Shown: positions 1 through 6,401 of the stretch, piece by piece
How the letters are laid out: every line of letters begins with the position of its first letter
Numbering within the stretch: position 1 is the first letter of the stretch
Assembly (NCBI GenBank): GCA_027445725.1
Contig: DAIAVG010000061.1
Span: 1 to 7,867 of the forward strand
DNA from: Acidithiobacillus sp.
GTDB lineage: Bacteria; Pseudomonadota; Gammaproteobacteria; Acidithiobacillales; Acidithiobacillaceae
Direction of reading: 5' to 3'
Length of the DNA stretch: 7,867 bases
The notes under the pieces: generated by a model
What the model was told of the DNA's origin: nothing
The model's input: only the letters and a program-made list of their open reading frames with translations
Database searches by the model: none
Program-made: the position numbers and the translations under genes

Positions 1-70
1 CTGCAGCAGTGACGGTCGAGAGCAGTGTGGCGGCTACACCAAAGACGACCCTCTGCAGGCTTATTCTCAT
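1..70 (-). CDS. Start of an exported protein, cut by the window edge
   Basis: Only the first 23 codons are present; the rest lies beyond base 1. They read MRISLQRVVFGVAATLLSTV followed by TAA, a typical Sec signal peptide: a positively charged start, a hydrophobic core and small residues towards the end. An AGGAG ribosome site lies 7 bases upstream of the ATG at 70. Another in-frame ATG at 76 is only 1 base from that site, so 70 is the better start. The gene is divergent from the uracil-DNA glycosylase gene. The mature protein is not visible, so its function cannot be told; it should act in the periplasm or outer membrane. Confidence 0.7.
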   Translation of the reverse strand, partial: MRISLQRVVFGVAATLLSTVTAA

Positions 71-77
71 GGTCATT

Positions 78-82
78 CTCCT
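78..82 (-). promoter_or_regulatory. Ribosome binding site AGGAG of the left-edge exported protein
   Basis: AGGAG on the minus strand with 7 bases to the ATG at 70. It favours this start over the in-frame ATG at 76. Confidence 0.65.
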
Positions 83-97
83 ATGCAGTTCACTAAC

Positions 98-111
98 ATA
101 TGACATCATAT
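98..111. promoter_or_regulatory. Perfect inverted repeat over a possible -10 box of the left-edge gene
   Basis: The arms ATATGA and TCATAT flank a 2-base centre. Within it, TATGAT on the minus strand (110 to 105) is one base from the consensus -10 hexamer, and transcription would begin about 25-30 bases before the leftward start codon. No good -35 hexamer is visible at normal spacing. A repressor or activator site covering the promoter is possible. The region is AT-rich, so chance is also a real explanation. Confidence 0.3.
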
Positions 112-190
112 ACTAGATTTCCATAATAATTTGTTTTTCAGCCGGATAGAACTGTGGGTATTGGTGTTTCCTCCCTCGGTCCCTTCTCGT

Positions 191-207
191 TGGCAGAATG
201 ATTGCCA
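191..207 (+). promoter_or_regulatory. Inverted repeat TGGCA-N7-TGCCA, resembling a sigma-54 promoter
   Basis: Two perfect 5-base arms surround 7 bases. The same stretch has GG and GC separated by exactly 10 bases (192-193 and 204-205), within TGGCA and TTGC. That is the -24/-12 layout recognised by sigma-54 RNA polymerase, matching roughly 9 of 12 consensus bases. Transcription would start near 217, about 20 bases before the glycosylase ATG. It could instead be an operator, or coincidence. No enhancer-binding protein site is evident in the short intergenic region. Confidence 0.25.
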
Positions 208-236
208 CCGATGGGCCGGACCTTTAGCATAGACCC

Positions 237-1178
237 ATGCCCGACATCCTCAGCGACAAACAGCGCCAGTTCCTGCAACTTTTGCGTATGCCCGTGCCCG
301 GCGACCCGCCGCCGGAGTTGGCGCAGGCCAAAACGACGGTAACCGTCGCTGGCGCCGTAGCGAACCGATCTATACCTGCGCCATCGGCGTCGGAGTCTGT
401 TCCGTCGCCCCTTGTCGAGACGTCCGTGCCGCGCCCGGAGCCACTCCCGATCTCCGCCGAAGAACAGACCCCCTCATTCACAGTGGCAGCCCCCATTCCG
501 GGGAGCGGCACACCGTCGCCGCCCACTGCCGAACCCCTTCCACCTCCGCCGGTACCTGCTACCCAAGCCAGCGTCACTGCTGTTGATCTGCAACGGATCA
601 CCCGCATCGCCACCCTGGACTGGCGTGACCTCAGCAACATGGTCAATACCTGTCAGGCCTGTCCCTTGGGCGAAACCCGCAAACATGCCGTATTCGGTGC
701 GGGCAACCCGCGCGGGTCTTGGCTTTTTGTCGGCGAGGCGCCGGGCGCGGAAGAAGACCGCCGCGGCGAAGCCTTTGTGGGTCGCGCCGGTCAACTCCTC
801 GATAACATGCTCCACGCCATGGGCCTGAGTCGCGACAAAGACGCCTACATTGCCAATATCCTCAAATGCCGCCCTCCCAATAACCGCGATCCGCTGGGTC
901 CGGAAGTGCATGCCTGCATGCCCTACCTGCAGCGCCAGATCGCGCTTTTGCAGCCGCGTGTGATCGTTGCCGTGGGGCGCTTTGCTGCGCAGGGCTTGCT
1001 TCAGCTAGATACGCCGCTCAGCCAATTGCGCGGTACGATCCGGCAGTATCAGGGTATCCCTCTGATTGTTACCTATCACCCTGCCTATCTGCTGCGTAAT
1101 CCCATCGACAAGCGCAAGGTCTGGGAGGATCTGAAGCGGGCGTTGGGGATATTTGCGGAGCAGGCACCCCCTATTTAA
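237..1178 (+). CDS. Uracil-DNA glycosylase, family 4 (iron-sulfur type)
   Basis: A cytoplasmic repair enzyme that removes uracil from DNA, arising from cytosine deamination, and so starts base excision repair. The 313 residues divide into a short N-terminal helix-like segment (1-25), a long Pro/Ala/Ser-rich linker (about 45-110) and the catalytic domain (about 130-305). Seen in the catalytic domain are GEAPGAEED (166-174, active-site motif of family 4), FVGRAGQLLDNML (180-192), KCRPPNNRDP (210-219) and HPAYLLR (281-287). The protein has exactly four cysteines, C139, C142, C211 and C227, in the spacing of the family's 4Fe-4S ligands. Family members are often near 200-250 residues; the extra length is the linker. 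The ATG at 237 follows an in-frame stop at 225-227 and has no clear Shine-Dalgarno site, so translation may be weak or leaderless. It converges on the pilus operon. Confidence 0.95.
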   Translation: MPDILSDKQRQFLQLLRMPVPGDPPPELAQAKTTVTVAGAVANRSIPAPSASESVPSPLVETSVPRPEPLPISAEEQTPSFTVAAPIPGSGTPSPPTAEPLPPPPVPATQASVTAVDLQRITRIATLDWRDLSNMVNTCQACPLGETRKHAVFGAGNPRGSWLFVGEAPGAEEDRRGEAFVGRAGQLLDNMLHAMGLSRDKDAYIANILKCRPPNNRDPLGPEVHACMPYLQRQIALLQPRVIVAVGRFAAQGLLQLDTPLSQLRGTIRQYQGIPLIVTYHPAYLLRNPIDKRKVWEDLKRALGIFAEQAPPI

Positions 1179-1391
1179 CGGACTGCTGCCCGGTCAAAAG
1201 GGCGCGCACCGCCTTAATATCCTCTGGATTGTTCCAGATTCGTTGAGGGAGATCTGCCGTTTTTCGCTCCAATGGGGTCGGCCTTGCCCGGCAGAGTTAA
1301 CTATAAAGGCAGACAGCAGCAACGCGAGCGCCAATTCTACCATTGGGATACGTGTTCCTGATGCTTTGAGATTTTGGGCGCTGCCGAGCAT
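1171..1391 (-). pseudogene. Small membrane-anchored or exported protein interrupted by a frameshift
   Basis: From ATG 1391, 10 bases after the preceding stop codon, one frame encodes a hydrophobic segment (MVELALALLLSAFIVNSAGQ, residues 17-36) and then WSEK before ending at TGA 1194-1196 with an unconvincing tail. Just after WSEK the minus strand has a run of five A (1260-1264). With one more A there, the frame joins a much more protein-like tail, TADLPQRIWNNPEDIKAVRA then LLTGQQSVK, ending at TAG 1171-1173. The joined product would be 73 residues. ATG 1343 (residue 17) is an alternative start that would make the hydrophobic part a signal peptide. Neither start has a strong ribosome site. The explanation could be a mutation, a sequencing error in the homopolymer, or -1 ribosomal slippage. 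Family unknown. It ends 8 bases inside the convergent glycosylase gene. Confidence 0.45.
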
Positions 1392-1400
1392 GGCTTTAAT

Positions 1401-2378
1401 TCATTGCCCAAATAACCCTGGGGAGACGTTATTCGGCACTTGCGGCAGGGGAATGGTACAGTGCTGGTGGATGATTTTGCCGTTGGCCGCCTTGCAATTC
1501 AGGTTATAGGCCAGAATGGGCAGAGGGGTCTGTGCCGCCGCCTGACAACGGGCCTGATCTTTGCCCGGACAGCCTTGGTTGAAACCCAGAACATCCGCCG
1601 CCGCCCAGGCGTGGATGGCGGATAAATTCTGGCTCAGCGCGGCGGGGTCACGGACAAAAAGCGCAATCCTGGCGTCTTTCCCGGGCTCCCATCGGGTTTT
1701 GCCTGACGGCAGCGCCAGATAAAGCCCGTCCACGAAGCCGAGGAGTTGCACCGCGCCCTGGCGATCGACCACGGCCAGCGACTGCACCTGCGCATTGTGG
1801 GGCTGGAAACCCCAGACCAGGACGTTGCCGTTGGGTAATGCCATCTGGGGCAGAGGGTAGAGATCCATGCCCTGTTCCAGGCGTTGCAGCAGGGAGACCG
1901 TCCGTTGCCCATCCTGGAACTGCATCCCCCCGGCGAATCTCTTCAGGGCCGCCTCGTCCAGAGGGGGGCGCAGGCGATCTTCGATACGATGCAAGGTCCC
2001 CGCCCAATTCCTCATGACCTTGAGAACGCAGTCTCCGTTGCTGCCGCAGCCTTGGAGTTCCTTCTCGTAGGCCTTGTGGCTTTCGAGCAACGCCTTGCAT
2101 TGGGGGGTGCCTGTGCCGGCCGCACGCAAATCGCGGACGTAGTCGACGCCTACGGTAGAATCCAAGAGCAGGAGATTATCGGTCCATACCCTGGGTTTGT
2201 AGTGGCAAATAGCGCTCTGAAGAGGAGTTAACGAGGTGTTATGGCAACTAGAAACGAATCCATCCGGAGTGTTTGCAGCGATGGCCGGGCAGTTGAAAGG
2301 GGTGTCTGCTGCGCTGGCGCTCCAACTGAAGGTTATGGCTACGCAAGCTGCGGTGCCGAGAATGATTTTTCGTATCAT
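1401..2378 (-). CDS. Exported cysteine-rich protein with a diverged LprI-like domain
   Basis: 325 residues, start chosen at ATG 2378 because AGGAG lies 7 bases upstream and a signal peptide follows at once (MIRKIILGTAACVAITFSWS, cleavage probably after ASA near residue 23). A longer in-frame reading from 2594 would add 72 unconvincing residues inside the upstream gene. Residues about 54-135 resemble the LprI/DUF1311 domain of the neighbouring protein: SAIC (55-58), LLLLD (69-73), and C111/C117 in a CGxxxxC pattern, followed by a helix-like stretch. The remainder (about 150-325) is not recognised; it contains LPNGNVLVWGFQPHN (181-195) and four more cysteines (270, 278, 295, 307). With ten cysteines after the signal peptide, disulfides in the periplasm are likely. 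It lies 34 bases downstream of the lysozyme gene. By position it could be a partner or inhibitor of that enzyme; this is inference. Confidence 0.8.
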   Translation of the reverse strand: MIRKIILGTAACVAITFSWSASAADTPFNCPAIAANTPDGFVSSCHNTSLTPLQSAICHYKPRVWTDNLLLLDSTVGVDYVRDLRAAGTGTPQCKALLESHKAYEKELQGCGSNGDCVLKVMRNWAGTLHRIEDRLRPPLDEAALKRFAGGMQFQDGQRTVSLLQRLEQGMDLYPLPQMALPNGNVLVWGFQPHNAQVQSLAVVDRQGAVQLLGFVDGLYLALPSGKTRWEPGKDARIALFVRDPAALSQNLSAIHAWAAADVLGFNQGCPGKDQARCQAAAQTPLPILAYNLNCKAANGKIIHQHCTIPLPQVPNNVSPGLFGQ

Positions 2379-2385
2379 GTTGCAT

Positions 2386-2390
2386 CTCCT
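2386..2390 (-). promoter_or_regulatory. Ribosome binding site AGGAG deciding the start at 2378
   Basis: AGGAG on the minus strand sits 7 bases before ATG 2378, between the two LprI-domain genes. It excludes the longer start at 2594. Confidence 0.75.
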
Positions 2391-2412
2391 GAACGGCAGT
2401 AGAGGTAAAAAC

Positions 2413-3669
2413 TCACGCCCAACGTGGTCGTCGCTGGGTTTCCCACCATACGGAACGATGGAAGGCGACAGGCGTTTTCTTCGGGGCACAGGGATCCCCC
2501 TGTTTGGGCAGGGATCGATCCGTGATGGCATCGCGCAACATCTGGGCGCGTGCCTGAAAACGGGCTTGATATTGGGCATATTTCCCGGTGCCAAGGGCCT
2601 CGAACTCCGCCGCGGCCCCCTCCCAGTCCGCCCGGTAGTAATGCCGGGCGACGCTGGGGATATAGGAATGGTATCTCATGTCGGTGAGGGTGGTCTGCGC
2701 GGCGCTGGGTAAAGCCCAGAAATTCATTTTTGGGTTGGCCTTCTTGTTGAAAAGTGCCGCTGCGTCTTCGGCATAACCGTGTTTGACCGCCGAGGAAATG
2801 AAATCGGCTTCTGCCTTTTTCAAGTGCGGATAGCTCTTATCATTTTTGATGTAATAATCGTTGAGTGCCTCCACTGCCTTTTCCTTTTTTAAGCCAATGT
2901 ATGGCTTTACCTTGGATAGTATATTTTCTATGTCTACACTACCTGGATTACCATGTTTCTTCTCCTCTATCTCCATGTAGCGCCTTAGCTTGTCGATGGT
3001 TTGCTGCCCGAGATCCACGCCTTCCCCCACCGTGACACCGCTGGCCGCCATGGCTTTTTGCGTGAGATCGCCGGTTTTTCTATTCTTTTGATATCGTGGT
3101 CCCAGATTTTTGCCGGTTTTGACATTGGCCTTGAATGCTCCCGGCACATAGAAGTCGAGCATGGCGCCTTCGCTCTTTTTTATAAAATCGTAGTCCACCC
3201 GGTCGGTCGGCGAACATACCGAGGTTGTTTCCCCGGGTTGGGTCTGGGGTGGCGCAGGTTTTGGCGCCGGAGCCCGCTTTTGGTAAATGGGACTGTCATC
3301 TCGTGTATGGCAAACTTGACTCTGCAGAAATGCGAGGCGGTTTTCATAGGCGACTTTGATGCAGGCGGCGTCGGCGCCACAGGCATTTCTCTTCCGAAGC
3401 CATTCTTTTTGGCCGGTTCGCGTCTCGGCGACCAGATGGGTGTAGTGCCCGGTGTCGGAGAAGACCTTGATGAATTTATGGTAAACAATCGTCAGGTCAC
3501 GGTCCAAAAGGAGGAGCTTCTTGTCTCCGCAAATGGTCCGCTCGGCAGACGTGGATGCCCGGCTGCAATCCATCGCGTCGGCGTCACCAGCAGCACCAGC
3601 CAACATGGCACCCACGGCCAGCGTCAGGATGTTTAAGGGAGAGACGACTGGAGATTGGCGTCGCAGCAT
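2413..3669 (-). CDS. Exported LprI-domain / pesticin-type lysozyme fusion
   Basis: 418 residues, probably a periplasmic or secreted muramidase cutting the glycan of peptidoglycan. ATG 3669 is chosen: AGGAG lies 5 bases upstream and a signal peptide follows (about 1-32, ending GDADA). An in-frame ATG at 3723 abuts the previous stop codon but has no ribosome site. Residues 35-120 form an LprI/DUF1311 domain with TIC (45-47), LLLLD (52-56), QKEWLRKRNAC (87-97) and C103. A Pro-rich linker (about 131-147) leads to the lysozyme domain (about 157-360). E167 in KKSEG and T213/D219 in SGVTVGEGVDLGQ match the Glu, Thr and Asp positions of pesticin and T4-type lysozymes, and the T-to-D spacing of six equals that of pesticin as I recall it. 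WALPSAAQTTLTDM (318-331) is another family-like block. About 23 extra residues seem inserted between E167 and T213. The catalytic domain is AT-rich (2740-2960) compared with its flanks. Confidence 0.85.
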   Translation of the reverse strand: MLRRQSPVVSPLNILTLAVGAMLAGAAGDADAMDCSRASTSAERTICGDKKLLLLDRDLTIVYHKFIKVFSDTGHYTHLVAETRTGQKEWLRKRNACGADAACIKVAYENRLAFLQSQVCHTRDDSPIYQKRAPAPKPAPPQTQPGETTSVCSPTDRVDYDFIKKSEGAMLDFYVPGAFKANVKTGKNLGPRYQKNRKTGDLTQKAMAASGVTVGEGVDLGQQTIDKLRRYMEIEEKKHGNPGSVDIENILSKVKPYIGLKKEKAVEALNDYYIKNDKSYPHLKKAEADFISSAVKHGYAEDAAALFNKKANPKMNFWALPSAAQTTLTDMRYHSYIPSVARHYYRADWEGAAAEFEALGTGKYAQYQARFQARAQMLRDAITDRSLPKQGDPCAPKKTPVAFHRSVWWETQRRPRWA

Positions 3670-3674
3670 TTCGG

Positions 3675-3679
3675 CTCCT
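3675..3679 (-). promoter_or_regulatory. Ribosome binding site AGGAG deciding the start at 3669
   Basis: AGGAG on the minus strand with 5 bases to ATG 3669. The upstream in-frame ATGs at 3723 and 3702 lack such a site. Confidence 0.7.
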
Positions 3680-3723
3680 GATACAATATGGTGGCATTTC
3701 ATTGATCGTGGGCGATATTCCAT

Positions 3724-4656
3724 TTAGTGCGCACAAAATTCGGGATCTGGTGGCGGTGTATAGTCGCCAATGTCGGGGCCCGGTGTGGGTGCTGGGGACG
3801 GCAGGTTCTCCGTCGACCCGGGGTTGTTGCTGTTTCCAGCCTGCCCCTGCGCTATACTCCGCCTGCTCGGCAATCCCTCTGCCAGCACCGGGCTCTGCAT
3901 GCGCATTACCGCTTCAGCCTGCAGAGGGATACCCCAGCGGGTTTGACCATCCGCGCCCACTACCGGGCTCAGGCGGACACCGAAGAAGGTGGGTAGTCCG
4001 ATGTTATTCAAGCGGTTATCCAACCGGTAAAGTCCCCTGCCCAGTTGATCGATGAAGGGCACGATCAGGGGCTGGACGATGCTGATCTGTACCTTGAGCA
4101 GGGTTGCGTCCTGTACGGACAACTCGCTGGCGGCGCCGACACTGGTTGGGCGGTAACCCAGATGATCTACGGGTATGGCTCTGACCCAAGTGCCGGAGGC
4201 ATCACGGGTCTGTTCGGCAAAATCGTCAAAGGCCTCGCGGGTAGGATTCAATATCCGGATCGATGCTTGTCCTGCAGCAACTTTGGCGATGACGTAACCT
4301 TGGGTGAGGGCTTGGAGATTCTGACCGTGGGTGTAGAGGGGCGTCAGACCGCGGGCGAGGGCATCGCGCATGGCGGTGGCGCTGGCACTATGCAGGGTGC
4401 CGGCCCGCACTGCCTCCTGAGTGGCGACTTCGAGTTGAGCGCGGGCCTGGTAGAGCAGGGCCCCTTGAAAAGTTCCAAGCAACGCCAACAGCAGCGCGGG
4501 TGTTGCGATGGCGAATTCAACGGCGCTGGCGCCCTGTTCCCGACTGAAAGCAAAGCCTTCTCGGGTCAGGTGCGAGATTTTCGCCGGTGACATCGGATTG
4601 CACATGGATCCGGACGGCATCCAGAGGCGCAGCGTGTTTCGGAGCTTACACCTCAT
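3724..4656 (-). CDS. TadE-like minor pilin (pseudopilin) with Pro-rich tail
   Basis: 310 residues. TadE-family proteins are inner-membrane-anchored pseudopilins of the Tad/Flp pilus, exposed to the periplasm. The diagnostic segment is EQGASAVEFAIATPALLLAL (40-59), continuing hydrophobic to about residue 69; its GxSAVEFA core with Glu47 is typical of the family. Residues 70-265 would form the periplasmic part. Residues 274-310 are a Pro/Asn/Ser-rich tail with PSPAPTPGPDIGDY. Many TadE proteins are only 130-200 residues, so this one is large and also has about 40 residues before the membrane segment. The start is supported by GGAGGAG with 7 bases from AGGAG to ATG 4656. The gene overlaps the end of the ATPase gene by 11 bases, implying coupled translation. 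A TadG- or TadF-like role cannot be excluded. Confidence 0.85.
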   Translation of the reverse strand: MRCKLRNTLRLWMPSGSMCNPMSPAKISHLTREGFAFSREQGASAVEFAIATPALLLALLGTFQGALLYQARAQLEVATQEAVRAGTLHSASATAMRDALARGLTPLYTHGQNLQALTQGYVIAKVAAGQASIRILNPTREAFDDFAEQTRDASGTWVRAIPVDHLGYRPTSVGAASELSVQDATLLKVQISIVQPLIVPFIDQLGRGLYRLDNRLNNIGLPTFFGVRLSPVVGADGQTRWGIPLQAEAVMRMQSPVLAEGLPSRRSIAQGQAGNSNNPGSTENLPSPAPTPGPDIGDYTPPPDPEFCAH

Positions 4657-6391
4657 GATGTATCTCCTCCCGCCCGCGCAAAGTATCTTCGGTCCGGAAG
4701 ATGGACAAATCTACCGGTAGGCCACGCTCACGCATGGCCTCATAAAATTCCGGTACCGCACCGGTTGCCCGAAAGACACCCCGCACCTTGCCTTCGGCAT
4801 CATAACCCTGCTGCTTATAGGCGAATAGCTCCTGCAACTGGAGGGTGCCGCTCTCGATGCCGGTTACCTCGCAGACGCTGGTCACCTTGCGCGAGCCGCA
4901 GGAAAAGCGCGTGATCTGAACGATGATGTCTACTGCTGAGGCGATCTGCTCCCGAATGGCGATAAGGGGGATGTCCATTCCCGCCATCAGCACCATGACT
5001 TCCAGACGGGACAGCATGTCCCGCGCCGTGTTGGCGTGAGCAGTGGTGAGGGAGCCGTCATGGCCGGTATTCATGGCCTGCAGCATATCCAGCGCTTCGC
5101 CGCCGCGACATTCGCCCACTACAATACGGTCAGGGCGCATACGCAGGGCGTTGCGCACCAGTTCGCGGATGGAAATCCGGCCTTTTCCCTCCATGTTGGC
5201 CGGGCGCGCCTCCAGCGAGACCAGATTGGGCTGGTATAGGCGCAGTTCCGCCGCATCCTCAATGGTCACAATGCGTTCATGGTCGGGAATATAGTTGGAA
5301 AGTACATTGAGCAGGGTGGTTTTGCCGGAGCCGGTACCCCCGGAGATGATGATGTTTTTGCGTTGCTGCACGCAGATCTGGAGGAAATGTGCCATGTGCG
5401 CTGCAATGGAGTCGTAAGCTATCAAATCTTCCATTTGTAGCCGCTTTTTGGAAAATTTACGGATAGTGATGCACGCGCCTTTCAACGATAGCGGCGGAAT
5501 GACGGCATTAACGCGGGAACCATCGGGCAGGCGGGCATCCACCAGCGGTGCGCTTTCATCAATGCGCCGACCGATGGGTGCAACGATACGGTCGATGATG
5601 TGCCGCACCGCCATCTCACTGCTGAATAGCGCCGGGGCGGCCAGCAACCTGCCTTGGCGCTCGATAAATACTTCGTCATATCGGTTGACCATGATTTCCG
5701 TAATGCTTTCATCCGCTAGAAAATCTTCCAGCGGGCCAAGTCCGACGGCTTCATCCAGCACCTCTTTTACGAGACGCTGCCGGTCGAATTCCGGGGGCGA
5801 ATTCATTCGCCACACGACTTCCCGTACCAACTCGCCGACGATACGGCGCAGCTCCTCCGGCGATAGTGCACTGAGGTCGACACGGCGCAAATCCATCTGA
5901 CTGCGCACGGCTTCGTGGACCTCACGCACCAATACCAGCCAGTGAGCGTCGTAAACGGGACGGGTTGGCCAGTTCACTTCCTCGGTCAGCGACTGGTTCC
6001 AATATGGTGATTGCTTATTAATAGCGGGCGCACCACCGGGTGGCTTGGTACCCGAAAGGGAAAGGTGGCCAGATTCCTCGGCAGATGCCGTCACGTTATC
6101 AAAGCGCGGCATGATTTGCAGGCGGTATCCGGCGACAAATATTTCGTCGTGCGCCTCCACCGGACCATAGGCTCGCATGCGTTCGCCGTTGACCAGCACT
6201 GCACCGAACCCCCCTAATCCTTCGATATAAACACCACCTTGTTCGGCGTAAATCCGCGCGTGTTCCTTGCCGACGTTCCAGCCCTCCATGCGCAGATGGG
6301 CATGTTCCGCCTTGCCAAGAAGACAAACGCCATCACTCGGTGATATGACCTGCGTGCCGATTTTGGGATGTGACACACGAACGGTAAACAT
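4646..6391 (-). CDS. cpaF: Tad pilus secretion ATPase CpaF/TadA with N-terminal FHA-like domain
   Basis: 581 residues. This is the cytoplasmic hexameric motor that powers pilus assembly at the inner membrane. The C-terminal half is a GspE/TadA-type ATPase: Walker [10 protein letters not shown] (351-359), Asp box [12 protein letters not shown] (372-383), Walker B RIVVGE (422-427) and His box [14 protein letters not shown] (442-455). Residues 150-310 are the CpaF N-terminal domain, including [18 protein letters not shown] (210-227) and [16 protein letters not shown] (287-302). Residues 1-97 form an FHA-like domain with LGK (25-27), HARI (44-47), VNG (67-69) and [12 protein letters not shown] (82-93), joined by a loose linker (98-140). 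Ordinary CpaF proteins lack this domain. AGGAG lies 7 bases before ATG 6391 and overlaps the secretin stop codon, so translation is probably coupled. Confidence 0.95.
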   Translation of the reverse strand: MFTVRVSHPKIGTQVISPSDGVCLLGKAEHAHLRMEGWNVGKEHARIYAEQGGVYIEGLGGFGAVLVNGERMRAYGPVEAHDEIFVAGYRLQIMPRFDNVTASAEESGHLSLSGTKPPGGAPAINKQSPYWNQSLTEEVNWPTRPVYDAHWLVLVREVHEAVRSQMDLRRVDLSALSPEELRRIVGELVREVVWRMNSPPEFDRQRLVKEVLDEAVGLGPLEDFLADESITEIMVNRYDEVFIERQGRLLAAPALFSSEMAVRHIIDRIVAPIGRRIDESAPLVDARLPDGSRVNAVIPPLSLKGACITIRKFSKKRLQMEDLIAYDSIAAHMAHFLQICVQQRKNIIISGGTGSGKTTLLNVLSNYIPDHERIVTIEDAAELRLYQPNLVSLEARPANMEGKGRISIRELVRNALRMRPDRIVVGECRGGEALDMLQAMNTGHDGSLTTAHANTARDMLSRLEVMVLMAGMDIPLIAIREQIASAVDIIVQITRFSCGSRKVTSVCEVTGIESGTLQLQELFAYKQQGYDAEGKVRGVFRATGAVPEFYEAMRERGLPVDLSIFRTEDTLRGREEIHHEV

Positions 6392-6401
6392 AGCGGTTCT
6401 C

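Noticed and set aside
224..911. Minus-strand open frames opposite the uracil-DNA glycosylase gene
   Set aside because: They are low-complexity antisense readings of a GC-rich gene with clear family motifs on the + strand; no ribosome site or recognisable domain.
1188..1203. GCCC-N8-GGGC hairpin between convergent genes as a terminator
   Set aside because: Only four strong pairs and no T-tract on either strand.
1153..1509. Plus-strand open frame of 118 codons after the glycosylase gene
   Set aside because: It overlaps the end of the glycosylase gene and the 3' part of a minus-strand gene, and its residues do not look like a protein domain.
2379..2594. 72-residue N-terminal extension of the second LprI-like protein
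   Set aside because: It lies mostly inside the upstream gene, has no ribosome site, and would bury a good signal peptide; AGGAG supports 2378.
3001..3636. Plus-strand open frame of 211 codons
   Set aside because: It is antisense to the LprI/lysozyme gene, whose minus-strand motifs and signal peptide are convincing.
3670..3723. 18-residue N-terminal extension of the lysozyme fusion
   Set aside because: No Shine-Dalgarno site at 3723 or 3702, whereas 3669 has one and begins a signal peptide.
4045..4590. Plus-strand open frame of 181 codons
   Set aside because: It is antisense to the TadE-like gene and carries no recognisable motif.
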